Positions 10,244 to 20,485 are shown, numbered from the stretch's first letter. The stretch: DNA of 64,000 nucleotides from an uncultured Acetobacteraceae bacterium (GCA_903907955.1 CAIVPZ010000140.1:1-64000); one strand, 5' to 3'. Notes: generated by a model not told the origin, from the sequence alone. Made by a program: numbers and translations.

Positions 10244-11500
10244 ATGCTGACCGACACCGCGCTGAAGAGCCTAAAGCCCAAGGGGAAGCCGTACAAAGTC
10301 AGCGATCGCGATGGGATGTATGTCGTTGTGGCACCGTCGGGGACGGTGACCTTTCGGCTGGACTACCGCTTGAATGGCAGACGAGAGACCGTGACTCTTG
10401 GCCAGTATGGGCCGGCCGCACTCTCGCTAGCCCGCGCGCGGGAAAAGACGATAGATGCGCGTCGAGCCGTGATGGAAGGCAACTCGCCCGCTCATGAGAA
10501 GCAGCGTGCGAAGCGACGGATCAAGGAGGCGAAGAACTTCGGTGAATTCGGTGAGCGGTGGCTCAAGGATGCCCCGATGGCGGACAGCACCCGAGCTATG
10601 CGCCGCGCCATCTTCGAACGAGAGCTCTTGCCCGTCTGCAAAAATCGTCTTCTCCACGAGATCAGGCCTGACGATCTTCGTGCGCTCTGCGCGAAGATCG
10701 TTGATCGGGGCGCGCCCGCGACCGCGATCCATGTACGGGATATTTTGAAGCAGATTTACGGTTTTGCGATTTTGCATGGCGAAAAGGTCGCTAACCCGGC
10801 CGACGAGGTCGGCCCTGCATCCATCGCCACTTTCGTGCCGAAGGATCGATCGCTTTCACCGACTGAAATCCGCTTGATGCTTAAGCAACTTGAGCATGTA
10901 GCGACGCTTCCCACCATTAGGCTCGGGATGCGGCTTTTTCTAATGACGATGGTGCGCAAGAGCGAATTGCAAGACGCGACTTGGGACGAGGTGGATTTTG
11001 AAAATGCCGTCTGGAGCATTCCCAAGGAGCGGATGAAGCGATCGAAGGCGCACAATGTTTACCTGTCGCGTCAATCCATGGATATCATGATCGCGCTCAA
11101 GACCTGCGCCGGGAATTCCCGCTACCTACTGCCGTCCCGGTACGATGCGGATGCACCCATGTCTCGCGCGACATTCAACCGGATCACCTATTCCGTCGTC
11201 GAGCGAGCGAAATTGGAGGGGCTGCCACTCGAGCCTTTTACCGTCCATGACCTGCGCCGCACGGGGTCGACGCTTCTCAACGAGCTTGGATTTAATAGCG
11301 ACTGGATCGAGAAGTGTCTGGCCCATGAGGATGGAAGATCTTCGCGAGGCGTCTACAACAAGGCGGAGTACGAACCTCAGCGGCGTCATATGCTGCAGGA
11401 ATGGGCAGACATCATCGACGCGTGGGTTGAAGGTCGAAAGCATGTCCCGGTCCTCACTCCACCGTCGATGCCGCTCCTGGTTCTCGATTCCGCGGTTTGA
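10244..11500 (+). CDS. int: P4-type tyrosine site-specific integrase of the ICE
   Basis: 418 residues. The N-terminus (about 1-95) is the DUF4102 arm-binding domain: MLTDTALKSLKPKGKPYKV, then GQYGPAALSLARAREK. A core-binding SAM-like region follows. The catalytic domain holds the arginine in MVRKSEL, HDLRRTGSTLLNELG, LAHED and the nucleophile tyrosine in RGVYNKAEY. All catalytic positions are present, so the enzyme should be active. ATG 10244 is preceded by a GGGACGGG ribosome-binding stretch. Its place next to the guaA 3' end, pointing into the element, makes it the enzyme that put the ICE here. Its 3' end overlaps the convergent AlpA-like gene by 47 bases. Confidence 0.95.
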   Translation: MLTDTALKSLKPKGKPYKVSDRDGMYVVVAPSGTVTFRLDYRLNGRRETVTLGQYGPAALSLARAREKTIDARRAVMEGNSPAHEKQRAKRRIKEAKNFGEFGERWLKDAPMADSTRAMRRAIFERELLPVCKNRLLHEIRPDDLRALCAKIVDRGAPATAIHVRDILKQIYGFAILHGEKVANPADEVGPASIATFVPKDRSLSPTEIRLMLKQLEHVATLPTIRLGMRLFLMTMVRKSELQDATWDEVDFENAVWSIPKERMKRSKAHNVYLSRQSMDIMIALKTCAGNSRYLLPSRYDADAPMSRATFNRITYSVVERAKLEGLPLEPFTVHDLRRTGSTLLNELGFNSDWIEKCLAHEDGRSSRGVYNKAEYEPQRRHMLQEWADIIDAWVEGRKHVPVLTPPSMPLLVLDSAV

Positions 11501-11762
11501 CGGGTCGCGTTCGGCGCTGACGGACGTCCGGGTGCGGAGCACGGGGTGTTGAAGCGCTGTCCGATGCCCTGCGGCGTTCCGCCAGCCAGGCCTCTATTTC
11601 AGCGAGATCCCAGACGACGCAGCGGGCTGTGAGAGCAAAGCGGCGCGGAAATTCCCCGCGCTGCTCCATTTCATAGATCGTCGTATCAGCCAACGGCACG
11701 ATCTGGCGGAGTTCGCTCCGACGGATAGTTCGTCTGATGAATTGCTCGGCCTTGAGACCCAT
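11454..11762 (-). CDS. AlpA-like DNA-binding protein, candidate excisionase
   Basis: About 102 residues from ATG 11762, which has a GGAAGA ribosome-binding site eight bases upstream; a TTG at 11783 would add seven residues. The N-terminal winged helix-turn-helix reads IVPLADTTIYEMEQRGEFPRR followed by VVWDLAEIEAWLAERR, the classical AlpA pattern of recognition helix then wing. The C-terminus is a basic, disordered tail. AlpA proteins act as recombination directionality factors or activate the integrase. It is convergent with int and overlaps its 3' end, so expression of the two may be mutually exclusive. Confidence 0.82.
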   Translation of the reverse strand: MGLKAEQFIRRTIRRSELRQIVPLADTTIYEMEQRGEFPRRFALTARCVVWDLAEIEAWLAERRRASDSASTPRAPHPDVRQRRTRPVKPRNREPGAASTVE

Positions 11763-12010
11763 GGCTTTTCTTCCGTTGGTCAATGTCTGGTGCCGATGGA
11801 AGCCGATAGTCTCTGGTGATTGGAAGAGCTTAGTCAGCCGGATAGTGCCGTGGAGTGGCCTAGCGTGGAAATCGGACTGTTACCTGACCGACGCCTGATG
11901 AGATTTTTGCTCGGCGTCGGGCTAGCGGTCTGCGTGAGCGGAACGAACGGCCTGACGTTATCGCTGTCACGAACGAGGCACGATCCCACAGAAACAGCCC
12001 TTGTGGTTTC

Positions 12011-12023
12011 GGCCATTTTGGCC
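12011..12023. promoter_or_regulatory. Small palindrome upstream of the antitoxin gene
   Basis: GGCCA-TTT-TGGCC is a perfect palindrome 35 bases before the antitoxin start, flanked by TTGTGG on the left and CCACAA on the right. Phd/YefM proteins usually repress their own promoter by binding such sites. The rest of 11763-12057 shows no gene. Confidence 0.35.
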
Positions 12024-12057
12024 ACAAATAGCGCAAGCGGATTTTTTTGGGCGGGAC

Positions 12058-12252
12058 ATGCAGACGCTATCGGCCAAGGACGCGAAGTACAATTTCGGTC
12101 GGCTTATCGACACGGCCAGGGCCGAACCCGTGACCGTCGAGAAGCATGGTCGGCCGGTCGTGATCGTACTGGCCGTCGAGGAGTATCAACGATTGAAGAT
12201 GATCGAATCGGAACACCGGGCGGCGGCGCTCGCAGCCGTTCCGCCGACGTAG
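12058..12252 (+). CDS. Phd/YefM-family antitoxin, apparently without toxin
   Basis: 64 residues from ATG 12058. The sequence SAKDAKYNFGRLIDTARAE, VTVEKHGRPVVIV and LAVEEYQRLK is the standard Phd/YefM DNA-binding half. This family dimerises, represses its own promoter and neutralises a RelE, Doc or VapC-type toxin through its C-terminus. Here the C-terminal toxin-binding tail is short. Neither flank holds a recognisable toxin: the only following frame (12262-12456) matches none I know. It may be a solitary antitoxin acting as an anti-addiction factor or as regulator of the downstream defence operon. Confidence 0.82.
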   Translation: MQTLSAKDAKYNFGRLIDTARAEPVTVEKHGRPVVIVLAVEEYQRLKMIESEHRAAALAAVPPT

Positions 12253-12261
12253 GCAGGTGGA

Positions 12262-12456
12262 ATGGTCAACGCGGCGGAGAGAAATCAATTGGGGGCCATG
12301 CCAGCCGGTCTTGGCAACGCTACCACCAACCCGCTGCTGCACGATGCGTGGCGCGGTGGAGCAGCACGCCGTCACAACGGGGTGTCAGAATTCTTACCCG
12401 GGCCACCGATCGAGAAAGTCGGGCAATACGCTAGGGTTGACGGAGCATCGGCCTGA
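12262..12456 (+). CDS. Possible small ORF in the toxin position
   Basis: A 64-residue frame starts nine bases after the antitoxin stop, with AGGTGG in front of its ATG. It ends in a TGATGG that overlaps the start of the big helicase gene. Its sequence (MVNAAERNQLGAMPAGLGNA and onward) is rich in Ala, Gly and Asn and shows no toxin motif. The overlap pattern argues for translation; the composition argues against a conserved protein. It may be a leader peptide or not a gene. Confidence 0.3.
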   Translation: MVNAAERNQLGAMPAGLGNATTNPLLHDAWRGGAARRHNGVSEFLPGPPIEKVGQYARVDGASA

Positions 12457-15400
12457 TGGACGTATTCGCTTTAGACGATCACCTGCTAGCTCAGTACACC
12501 GGCTTCGCGAGATCCTTCACCCGGATCCGGTCGGCCGAACTCCAGCAAGAGGTCAACCGGCTTTATGCCGGCCGCCGCTTCTGGCCTGAGCCACTGCTGC
12601 AACTGAACCCGCACTACGAGGGTGGCGGATCGATCCGGTCGCTCGTCGGGGAGCGCGGTTTGGTCGAAGATTGCGCGCGAATCTTCATAGATCGGCGGGC
12701 GGCGTCGGATGCGGCCGACAAGAGCCTCAAGCTCCACCGCCATCAGGCGCAGGCCTTGGGCCTCGCGCTCGACGCTAAAAGCTTCGTCGTGACGACCGGT
12801 ACTGGATCTGGCAAGTCGCTGTGCTTTTTCATTCCGATCATAGACGCGGTTATCAAAGCAAAAAGAAAGGGAGAAAGCGCCCGCACACGCGCCGTAGTTG
12901 TGTACCCGATGAACGCGCTCGCCAACAGCCAGTTGGAAGAGCTCAAAAAATTCCTAGCGGGTCCGGGTCACCCTATCTCGGTCACATTCGCGCGTTACAC
13001 TGGACAAGAAAAGCCAGAAGAGCGTGAACGCATCAAGAATAATCCGCCAGACATTTTGCTGACGAATTTCATGATGCTTGAATTGCTGATGACCCGGCAA
13101 TCCGATCTGGACAAGGCAGTCATCGAAAACTGTCGGGGACTGAAATTCATTGTCCTGGATGAACTACACACCTACCGGGGACGGCAGGGCGCCGATGTCG
13201 CCATGCTCATGCGCCGTCTGCGCGCGCGTGTTGGCGATCCGAATCGTCCCCCGATTTGCATCGGCACGTCGGCCACGATGGCGAGCGAAGGCATTGAAGA
13301 CGACCGCAATCAGATCGTTGCGGGTGTGGCGTCACGCCTTTTCGGAACCGTGATCGCGCGCGATGCGATCGTCACCGAGACGCTGAAGCGGGCAACGAAC
13401 CCTGAAAGGTCGGCGGATGAGGGACTGACCGAACTGGGGACAAGCGTGAGGCGCGCGGCGGACGAAACGCCATATGACGGCAAATCCAATGTGGAAATTG
13501 CGTTGGACGCCCTCGCCATCTGGGTCGAAACTCGGCTCGGGTTGAAGGAGGTCAATCGGAAGCCGCTTCGTGCGAGCCCAAAATCACTGAAGGAAGCGGC
13601 CGCTCTCCTCCATGACGAGTGCCGGGAGAATCTCAGCATTTGTGAAGCCGCATTGAAAAACTGCCTTCTGGCTTTCAGTCTGTCAGAAGGGGCGCGAGGC
13701 GTTGCAGGCGGCAGCGATGAGCCGCTTTTCGCGTTCAAGCTGCATCAGTTTATCTCTGGCGCCGGTCGTCTGTACGCAACTCTAGACCATGCCGGATCGA
13801 GGTCGGTCACCTTTGATGGACAGGTTTTCGATCCAACGCATCCTGACAAACGCCTCTTTGCAACGCATTTCTGCCGACGCTGCGGCCAAGAGCATCACCC
13901 CGTTAACGCGCTGGAGGAAATGGGCGCGACGCGTTTTGAAAAGCGCGAGATCGACGACGTGCCCATCAATGACGATGACGATACGGATGGAGCCGCTAGC
14001 CGCTGGGGCTTTCTTATGCCGGAGCCGGTGGATGGCGAATTTCTCTTTCAGGGCCGGGATGAAGATTATCCGGATCCGTGGCTCGAAGAAGGGCGTTCGG
14101 GCGAGCTCCGTTTGAAGGCAACGTATCGCAAGACGCGGGCTGAACTTGTTGCCGTTTTGCCGGATGGTTCGACCGGCCCAGGTGGTCGCCGTGCCTGGTT
14201 TATGCCGGGACGATTCAAATTTTGCCCGGCCTGCGGCGAGCACCACAGTGACTCCACGCGTGACATCAACCGCCTCGCCGCTCTCAGTGCCGAAGGGCGC
14301 AGCTCCGCTACGACCATCATCATCGCTTCGATCTTGCGCTGGATGAACGACCCGCAGTTCGCCATAGCTCCGGGCACCCGCAAAATCCTCGCCTTTACGG
14401 ACAACCGTCAGGACGCTGCTCTCCAGGCTGGTCACTTTAACGATTTTCTTTTCGTAACACTGCTTCGTGGAGCGATTTTAGCGGGCCTGACCGCAGCCGG
14501 CCACGAAGGTTTGCAGGACACTGAGATTGGCCAAGCGATCCAACGCATGCTGGGCTTTGTTTCGGCCAATATAGGGCGACGCACAGAATGGCTGGTTGAG
14601 CCCGATCTCAGGGGTGCGAACCTTCTGAATGCGGAGCGCACCATGCGCGACGCACTGACACACCGCTTCTGGATCGATCAGCGCCGCGGCTGGCGTTACA
14701 CCAATCCCAATCTTGAACAGCTTGGACTGATAGAAGCGACGTATCTTTCACTTGATGAACTTGCCGGCCGCGACGAGGAATTCGAGGACACACCGATTCT
14801 CAGCGCTGCCTCGCCCGACGAGCGCGCGTTGGCCTTGCGCGCCCTGCTGGACGTGATGCGCAAAGGCCTTGCCGTTGATTGCGACGCTCTTGATCGGCTC
14901 AAAATTGAAAGCCTGGCTGGACGGATGCGCAGCGTCATCAAGGCGCCGTGGCTCCTGGAAGATGAGGGTTCGCTCGCTGCGACCGTCTTTATGCCACGCC
15001 CGCCAGCGCGGCGTGAAATGCCGCAGAAGGATGAAGAGCTCATTATCCGCGGCACTCCGACTAGCACGATTGGTCGCCAATTACGGACGATGACTTTTGC
15101 CGGACGGCGACCAACGAGCCGGCAAATGACCGAGATTATTGAAGGGCTATTGAAAGCGGCCGCCCGCTATGGGCTTGCAACATCCGTGGCATCGCCGGTC
15201 GGCGGCGAGGGTTGGCGTCTCGTGCCGTCTGGGATCACGTTTGGCTTGGCGCGTGGCAATATAGAGCCAGAGCGAGACAACCTATTTTTCCAGGACCTCT
15301 ATCGGGGAATTGGCACTCTCCTTGCCGAGGGCGGGCAGGCGCTGTTTGGTTTCGAAGGACGCGAGCATACGGCACAGGTTGAAGGCGATCTCCGGGAGTT

Positions 15401-17681
15401 GCGGGAGTCACGGTTCCGTTTTGGCGCGGATGATCAGAAGACGTTAAATGAAAAGGCCGAACGTCTCCGGGAGCTGCGGGAGGATAGCCGTTTTCTTCCG
15501 ACTCTCTTTTGCTCGCCCACAATGGAGCTCGGCGTCGACATCTCCTCCATGAATGCCGTTTATTTGCGAAACGTGCCACCCACCCCGGCCAATTATGCGC
15601 AACGCAGTGGACGCGCCGGCCGGAGCGGTCAAGCGGCACTGATTGTGACTTACTGCGCAGCGCAGAGCCCGCATGATCAGTATTTCTTTCAGCGGCCCAG
15701 CGCGATGGTGGATGGTATCGTGGTTCCGCCGTCGATCGATCTCGCCAATCCGGATTTAGTGGAAAGTCATCTACATGCGGAGTGGCTTGCCGCCACGGGT
15801 GTCGCGTTAGCTGCCTCGATTTCTGAAAACCTCGATATGGCCGCTGCCGGGAAGCCGTTGCTCGCGGAACACTGGGAACGCGTGACATCGGACGAAGCGC
15901 GCGTGGCCGGCGAAAAGCAGATTACAGCGGTCTTGTTGGCACTGGCACGCGACTACGGCGCTACACCGCCATCTTGGTTTGCCGGTCCGGCTCCGCACGC
16001 CGCGAGCGTGGTTTCAGCCGCTCCGGATAAGTTTGCCTCCGCGTTCGAGCGTTGGCGCGGTCTGCTGGCGGCCGCTGAACGCCAAGTAGAGGACGCGACA
16101 CGAACGCTGAAGGATTATTCGATCTCGCCGCAAGAGCGGCGGTCAGCCGAAACAAGGCAGGCCGCCGGCAATATTCAGATCAAGCTGCTGCTCCGCGGTG
16201 CCGAAGGCCAGGGCTCGGACTTCTATGTTTATCGCTACTTGGCGACAGAAGGTTTCCTGCCGGGATACAATTTCCCGCGACTTCCTTTGATGGCTTTTGT
16301 GCCGGGTGGTCGGGGCGGCAAAGGGCAGCGCTATATCCAGCGCGCGCGCTTCCTTGCGATTGCCGAGTTCGGCCCAGGAAGCCTCGTCTATCACGAGGGA
16401 CGCGCCTATCGCGTCGATCGGGCGCTTCTGAAAGAGGCGGGAAATGGCGAGGACGGAAATCTTCCAACTTTCAGTACCGCCATCTGCTCGGTCTGCGGAG
16501 CCGCGCATGACGGCGAGCCGCCGGATGAATGCCATGTGTGCCGGCACCCACTGGGGGGCGGTGACATCGCGAGCAAGCTTTATCGCATCGAAAATGTCGG
16601 CACGCGGCAGGTTGAACGCATCACGGCCAACGACGAAGAGCGGCGGCGGCAAGGCTACGAATTACAAACGACATTTTCATTCCATGGTGCTGTCGGAATC
16701 CGATCTACCGTTGTTGAAGATGCTGAGGGTAGCCTTCTCGCCGCCGACTTTGCTCCAGCGGCATTGGTCCGACGAATCAACAAGGGCCTGCGCCGACGCA
16801 AAGACCTCAATGAAGTTGGCTTTTGGATTGACCCAAAAAGCGGCTACTGGATCGGCGCGGCGCGACCGGGCGAGGCCGATGACCCGTCACCTACTCGGTT
16901 TCGGCAACAGCTGACTCCGGTCGTCGAAGATCGCAAAAACGCTCTCCTCCTCCGTTTTCCCGCGGCATGGCTTGCCGCAATGGGCGATACCGCCGTCTCG
17001 GTGGTGGCTACAATCCAACACGCGCTCGCGCGCGGCGTTGAGGGTGTGTACCAGCTCGAAGAGGGTGAAATTCTTGTAGAGCCGACACCCGCCCGCAAGG
17101 ATCGCCGCGGGCTACTCTTCTACGAGGCGGCGGAAGGCGGCGCGGGCGCGTTGTCCCGGCTTGTTTCCGAAGAAGGTGCCTTTCAGGCCGTCGCACGTAA
17201 GGCGCTGGAGGTCATGCATTATGACCTTGCCAGCCTCGACGCGGCGGCAATCAGCGGCCCGTCGGCCCTATTGAACCTGTCGGACGCGCGGTGCGTCGCC
17301 GGCTGCTACCGTTGCCTTTTGTCCTATTTCAATCAGCCGGACCACGAGCTGATCGATCGGCGGCAGGATCCTGCGCTCGCCTTCCTTATCAGGCTGGCAT
17401 TCGCGTCCACGCGCGGTGTTGACGGCGCTGGGGAACCGCATCCGGACCTGGGCGGCTGTCCATCGCCAGACGCAGCTCCGCTTGTCGTTGATGGCCATAG
17501 TATCGAACTGATCTGGAGGTCGGCCCGGATCGCCGCTGCCGAGGAAGGTTCGGTTCCCCCGGAGTTGAACGACAACTTAGCCGCACGCGGGATCGAGTTG
17601 ATCGTGCTGCCTTCGGCGGAAAGCGCGCGCAGTCAGGTGCTCGCCGATCTGGCTGTCCTGCTCGGAGGGAAGCCTCTGTGA
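12456..17681 (+). CDS. Giant DEAD/DEAH helicase with DUF1998 region (DruE/DrmA-DrmB-like)
   Basis: 1741 residues. The N-terminal helicase half has LHRHQAQAL, then Walker A TTGTGSGKSLCFFIP at about 112-126, DELHTYRGRQGAD near 234 and GTSATMAS near 272. Further on come CxxC pairs (FCRRCGQEHH near 473, KFCPACGEHH near 590) and KILAFTDNRQDAALQAGHF near 645. The second RecA domain reads MELGVDISSMNAV and QRSGRAGRSGQ around 1023-1063. The C-terminus carries a zinc-ribbon-like CSVCG...CHVC pair and VAGCYRCLLSYF, the signature of the DUF1998/MZB region. This architecture is that of Druantia DruE, and also equals DISARM DrmA and DrmB in one chain. It opens a six-gene operon; the next gene overlaps by four bases. 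Confidence 0.88.
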   Translation: MDVFALDDHLLAQYTGFARSFTRIRSAELQQEVNRLYAGRRFWPEPLLQLNPHYEGGGSIRSLVGERGLVEDCARIFIDRRAASDAADKSLKLHRHQAQALGLALDAKSFVVTTGTGSGKSLCFFIPIIDAVIKAKRKGESARTRAVVVYPMNALANSQLEELKKFLAGPGHPISVTFARYTGQEKPEERERIKNNPPDILLTNFMMLELLMTRQSDLDKAVIENCRGLKFIVLDELHTYRGRQGADVAMLMRRLRARVGDPNRPPICIGTSATMASEGIEDDRNQIVAGVASRLFGTVIARDAIVTETLKRATNPERSADEGLTELGTSVRRAADETPYDGKSNVEIALDALAIWVETRLGLKEVNRKPLRASPKSLKEAAALLHDECRENLSICEAALKNCLLAFSLSEGARGVAGGSDEPLFAFKLHQFISGAGRLYATLDHAGSRSVTFDGQVFDPTHPDKRLFATHFCRRCGQEHHPVNALEEMGATRFEKREIDDVPINDDDDTDGAASRWGFLMPEPVDGEFLFQGRDEDYPDPWLEEGRSGELRLKATYRKTRAELVAVLPDGSTGPGGRRAWFMPGRFKFCPACGEHHSDSTRDINRLAALSAEGRSSATTIIIASILRWMNDPQFAIAPGTRKILAFTDNRQDAALQAGHFNDFLFVTLLRGAILAGLTAAGHEGLQDTEIGQAIQRMLGFVSANIGRRTEWLVEPDLRGANLLNAERTMRDALTHRFWIDQRRGWRYTNPNLEQLGLIEATYLSLDELAGRDEEFEDTPILSAASPDERALALRALLDVMRKGLAVDCDALDRLKIESLAGRMRSVIKAPWLLEDEGSLAATVFMPRPPARREMPQKDEELIIRGTPTSTIGRQLRTMTFAGRRPTSRQMTEIIEGLLKAAARYGLATSVASPVGGEGWRLVPSGITFGLARGNIEPERDNLFFQDLYRGIGTLLAEGGQALFGFEGREHTAQVEGDLRELRESRFRFGADDQKTLNEKAERLRELREDSRFLPTLFCSPTMELGVDISSMNAVYLRNVPPTPANYAQRSGRAGRSGQAALIVTYCAAQSPHDQYFFQRPSAMVDGIVVPPSIDLANPDLVESHLHAEWLAATGVALAASISENLDMAAAGKPLLAEHWERVTSDEARVAGEKQITAVLLALARDYGATPPSWFAGPAPHAASVVSAAPDKFASAFERWRGLLAAAERQVEDATRTLKDYSISPQERRSAETRQAAGNIQIKLLLRGAEGQGSDFYVYRYLATEGFLPGYNFPRLPLMAFVPGGRGGKGQRYIQRARFLAIAEFGPGSLVYHEGRAYRVDRALLKEAGNGEDGNLPTFSTAICSVCGAAHDGEPPDECHVCRHPLGGGDIASKLYRIENVGTRQVERITANDEERRRQGYELQTTFSFHGAVGIRSTVVEDAEGSLLAADFAPAALVRRINKGLRRRKDLNEVGFWIDPKSGYWIGAARPGEADDPSPTRFRQQLTPVVEDRKNALLLRFPAAWLAAMGDTAVSVVATIQHALARGVEGVYQLEEGEILVEPTPARKDRRGLLFYEAAEGGAGALSRLVSEEGAFQAVARKALEVMHYDLASLDAAAISGPSALLNLSDARCVAGCYRCLLSYFNQPDHELIDRRQDPALAFLIRLAFASTRGVDGAGEPHPDLGGCPSPDAAPLVVDGHSIELIWRSARIAAAEEGSVPPELNDNLAARGIELIVLPSAESARSQVLADLAVLLGGKPL

Positions 17682-20476
17682 GCGCGACCGCAACCTTCTC
17701 CCCGGGTGAGTTGGTTCACGCGCGAGGCCGGGAATGGATTGTCCTCGCCGTAGGTGATGCACTTCGTCTGCGACCGCTCACCGGCTCCGAACAGGAGGCC
17801 GAAACCCTTATTCCCGAGCTTGAAACAGATCCCGTCACCTATGCGGCATTCGATCCTCCGACTGGAGACCGACCGGGGGGGCGCGAGGCCGCCCAGTTGC
17901 TCCGGGACGCTCTTCGACTGTCCCTGCGCCGCGGGGCCGGTCCATTCCGCGGAGCGGGCAGGATCAACTTCGAGCCGCGTGCATACCAGCTTGCGCCGCT
18001 TATGATGGCGCTGCGCCAAGAGACGGCGCGCCTCCTGATCGCCGACGACGTCGGCATTGGGAAAACCATAGAGGCCGGCCTAATTCTCCGCGAGTACATC
18101 GATCGCGGCGAGATTGACCGGTTCTCAGTTCTTTGCCCGCCGCATCTCGTGGATCAGTGGACGACGGAGCTCGAAACAAAATTTTCGATCACCGCGACCC
18201 CGGTCACGGCGTCTGCTGCCGCGCGGCTGGAGCGCGACCTTCCCAATACGATCAGCGTCTTCGAGGCCTACCCTTTCACTGTCGTCAGCCTCGACTTTAT
18301 AAAAAGCGAACGGCGTCTCGACGACTTTCTGCGCGCATGCCCTGAGATGGTCGTCGTCGATGAAGCGCACGCCGCGGTCTCGGGTGGGAAGGCGCGCCAC
18401 CGGCGTTTCGATCTGCTTCGGAAACTCGCCGACGATAAGACGCGGCATCTCCTGCTCCTGACAGCCACACCGCATTCCGGCGACGATGACGCATTTCACA
18501 ATCTTCTTGGCTTGCTCGACCAGGACTTCTCCAGATTGCGGGATGCAACGGGCGATCAATACCGCGCCCTGCGAGAGCGCCTTGCCGGCTATTACATTCA
18601 GCGTCGCCGCCGCGACATCGACGCCTGGCGCGAGCCAGGCCTTTTCCCGCAGCGAGAGGTTTCGGAGATCAAGTACAGGCTCTCGGGCGACTATGAGCGC
18701 TTTTACGGTGCCATCCTCGACTATTGCGCGGAAGTTATTGCATCCGAGGAAGGCGCGCTGCGGCAGCGGCTGGCCTTCTGGGGAACGCTCTCGCTCATGC
18801 GTTGCGTTGGCTCCAGCCCGGCCGCCGCCGCCCGCGCCTTGAGAACACGGGCGATCCTCGATGTTGATGAGGCGGAAGCCGATCTCATTGCGGCACGGGC
18901 CATCGACGAAGACGAGTCGGCCGAGGACGATCTCGAACCCGGCGCCGCCATCGAGGACACGCGGCTGGCTGGGTTGATCGCACAAGCCGACGCGCTGGCG
19001 GCAAATTCGGCCCGCGATCCGAAGTTTGCTGTCCTGAAGTCCGCGCTCCAGGGCCTTTTGAAGGACGGATATTCGCCTGTCGTCTTCTGCCGGTTTATCG
19101 CGACGGCTGAGGCGATTGGTACCGCCCTCGCTTCCACGTTCAAGGACTATACCGTCGAAGTCGTCACTGGCTCGCTTCCATCCGAAGACCGGGAGACCAG
19201 GGTCGAGGCGCTGGGTGAATTCGAGAAGCGGATTCTCGTCGCGACCGACTGTCTTTCAGAAGGCATCAACCTCCAAGCCTACTTCGATTCCGTCATCCAC
19301 TATGACCTGTCCTGGAACCCCACCCGGCATCAGCAGCGCGAAGGGCGGGTCGATCGGTTTGGACAGAAGCGGGAGACCGTCAGAACAATCCTGATCTATG
19401 GCGAGAACAATCCGGTCGATGGCGCGGTGCTGGATGTGATCCTGCGCAAAGCGCGGGCGATCGAGAAGCAGACAGGCGTTCAGGTGCCGATGCCGGACGA
19501 AGGCGGAAGCCTCACCAAGGCGCTGATGTCAGCGGTACTGCTGCGCGCTCGGGAACGCCGCCAGTTGACCCTCGACCTCGATATGTCGCGCTCGCCAGAG
19601 GCGAAAGAGATCGAGATCGCCTGGTCGAATGCATCGGAGAAAGAGAAAAAGGCCCGCACGATCTTCGCTCAACACAGCCTGAAGCCGGAGGAGGTTGCGG
19701 CAGAGTGGACGGTGACGCAGTCCGCTCTCGGTGACTTCGCCGATACCGAGCGCTTTGTATCCCGCGCGATGATGCGGCTTGGTGCCCCGCTGGTGTCGCA
19801 GCAGCGTGGAGGCTTTTCGGCCCCCCTTTATCTCGTGCCCGAGATTCTGAAGGAACGGTTTCAGGCAGAGGGGATGCTGGACGAATCGGCATCGCCGAAG
19901 CCCTTGAAGATCGCCTTTGAAGCGCGCCCGCGAGCGGGGTTCCTTTCGATCCATCGCGCACATCCACTGCCTGGTATCCTGGCGGAGACCTTTCTGGAGA
20001 ATGCTCTCGACCTCCAAACCAAACAGGACACCCCGGCAACCCTGCCACGTTGCGGTGTTTGGGAAAGCGAGGCGGTCGAGACCGTCGTCACGCTGCTCCT
20101 GCTGCGCATTCGCCACCGCATCGATTCTCGCGGGCGGCTCGGACCGCAATTTGCCATGGCCGAGGAGGCTGCGGCGATTGCGTTCGACGCGGGATCTGGC
20201 GCCCGCGTCCTTGCCGGCGACGGGGCGTTTGCTCTGCTGGAAGCAAAGAGCGGCAACGTGCCGGAACGGGTGCGCGATGCCCAATTGGCAAGAGCCATGG
20301 CTGGGCTTGGTTCGCTGAAATCAGCGCTGAACGCCTACGCCGCCGAACGTGCTGGCGCCCTTGCCGCCGATCACAGCCGGGTCCGCCAGGCGCTGGGATC
20401 AAGAGCCGGCGTGAAGGTCGAGGCAGTCCTGCCGGTCGATGTGATCGGCGTGTATGTCCTGATGCCACGACTGTAA
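17678..20476 (+). CDS. SNF2-family helicase, DrmD-like
   Basis: 932 residues from GTG 17678, overlapping the previous stop. After a short beta-rich N-terminus, the SNF2 motor begins with FEPRAYQLAPLMMAL, Walker A LLIADDVGIGKTIEAG near 118-132, VVVDEAHA near 226 and LTATPHSGDDDAFHN near 263. The helicase C domain has VATDCLSEGINLQAYF and RHQQREGRVDRFGQKRE around 527-567. In class 1 DISARM the SNF2 protein DrmD sits beside the adenine methylase DrmMI, and this gene has the same neighbour 9 bases downstream. It is likely a translocase acting on DNA in the cytoplasm. The link to DISARM is by architecture and position, not by alignment. Confidence 0.87.
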   Translation: MSATATFSPGELVHARGREWIVLAVGDALRLRPLTGSEQEAETLIPELETDPVTYAAFDPPTGDRPGGREAAQLLRDALRLSLRRGAGPFRGAGRINFEPRAYQLAPLMMALRQETARLLIADDVGIGKTIEAGLILREYIDRGEIDRFSVLCPPHLVDQWTTELETKFSITATPVTASAAARLERDLPNTISVFEAYPFTVVSLDFIKSERRLDDFLRACPEMVVVDEAHAAVSGGKARHRRFDLLRKLADDKTRHLLLLTATPHSGDDDAFHNLLGLLDQDFSRLRDATGDQYRALRERLAGYYIQRRRRDIDAWREPGLFPQREVSEIKYRLSGDYERFYGAILDYCAEVIASEEGALRQRLAFWGTLSLMRCVGSSPAAAARALRTRAILDVDEAEADLIAARAIDEDESAEDDLEPGAAIEDTRLAGLIAQADALAANSARDPKFAVLKSALQGLLKDGYSPVVFCRFIATAEAIGTALASTFKDYTVEVVTGSLPSEDRETRVEALGEFEKRILVATDCLSEGINLQAYFDSVIHYDLSWNPTRHQQREGRVDRFGQKRETVRTILIYGENNPVDGAVLDVILRKARAIEKQTGVQVPMPDEGGSLTKALMSAVLLRARERRQLTLDLDMSRSPEAKEIEIAWSNASEKEKKARTIFAQHSLKPEEVAAEWTVTQSALGDFADTERFVSRAMMRLGAPLVSQQRGGFSAPLYLVPEILKERFQAEGMLDESASPKPLKIAFEARPRAGFLSIHRAHPLPGILAETFLENALDLQTKQDTPATLPRCGVWESEAVETVVTLLLLRIRHRIDSRGRLGPQFAMAEEAAAIAFDAGSGARVLAGDGAFALLEAKSGNVPERVRDAQLARAMAGLGSLKSALNAYAAERAGALAADHSRVRQALGSRAGVKVEAVLPVDVIGVYVLMPRL

Positions 20477-20485
20477 GGGCGGACC

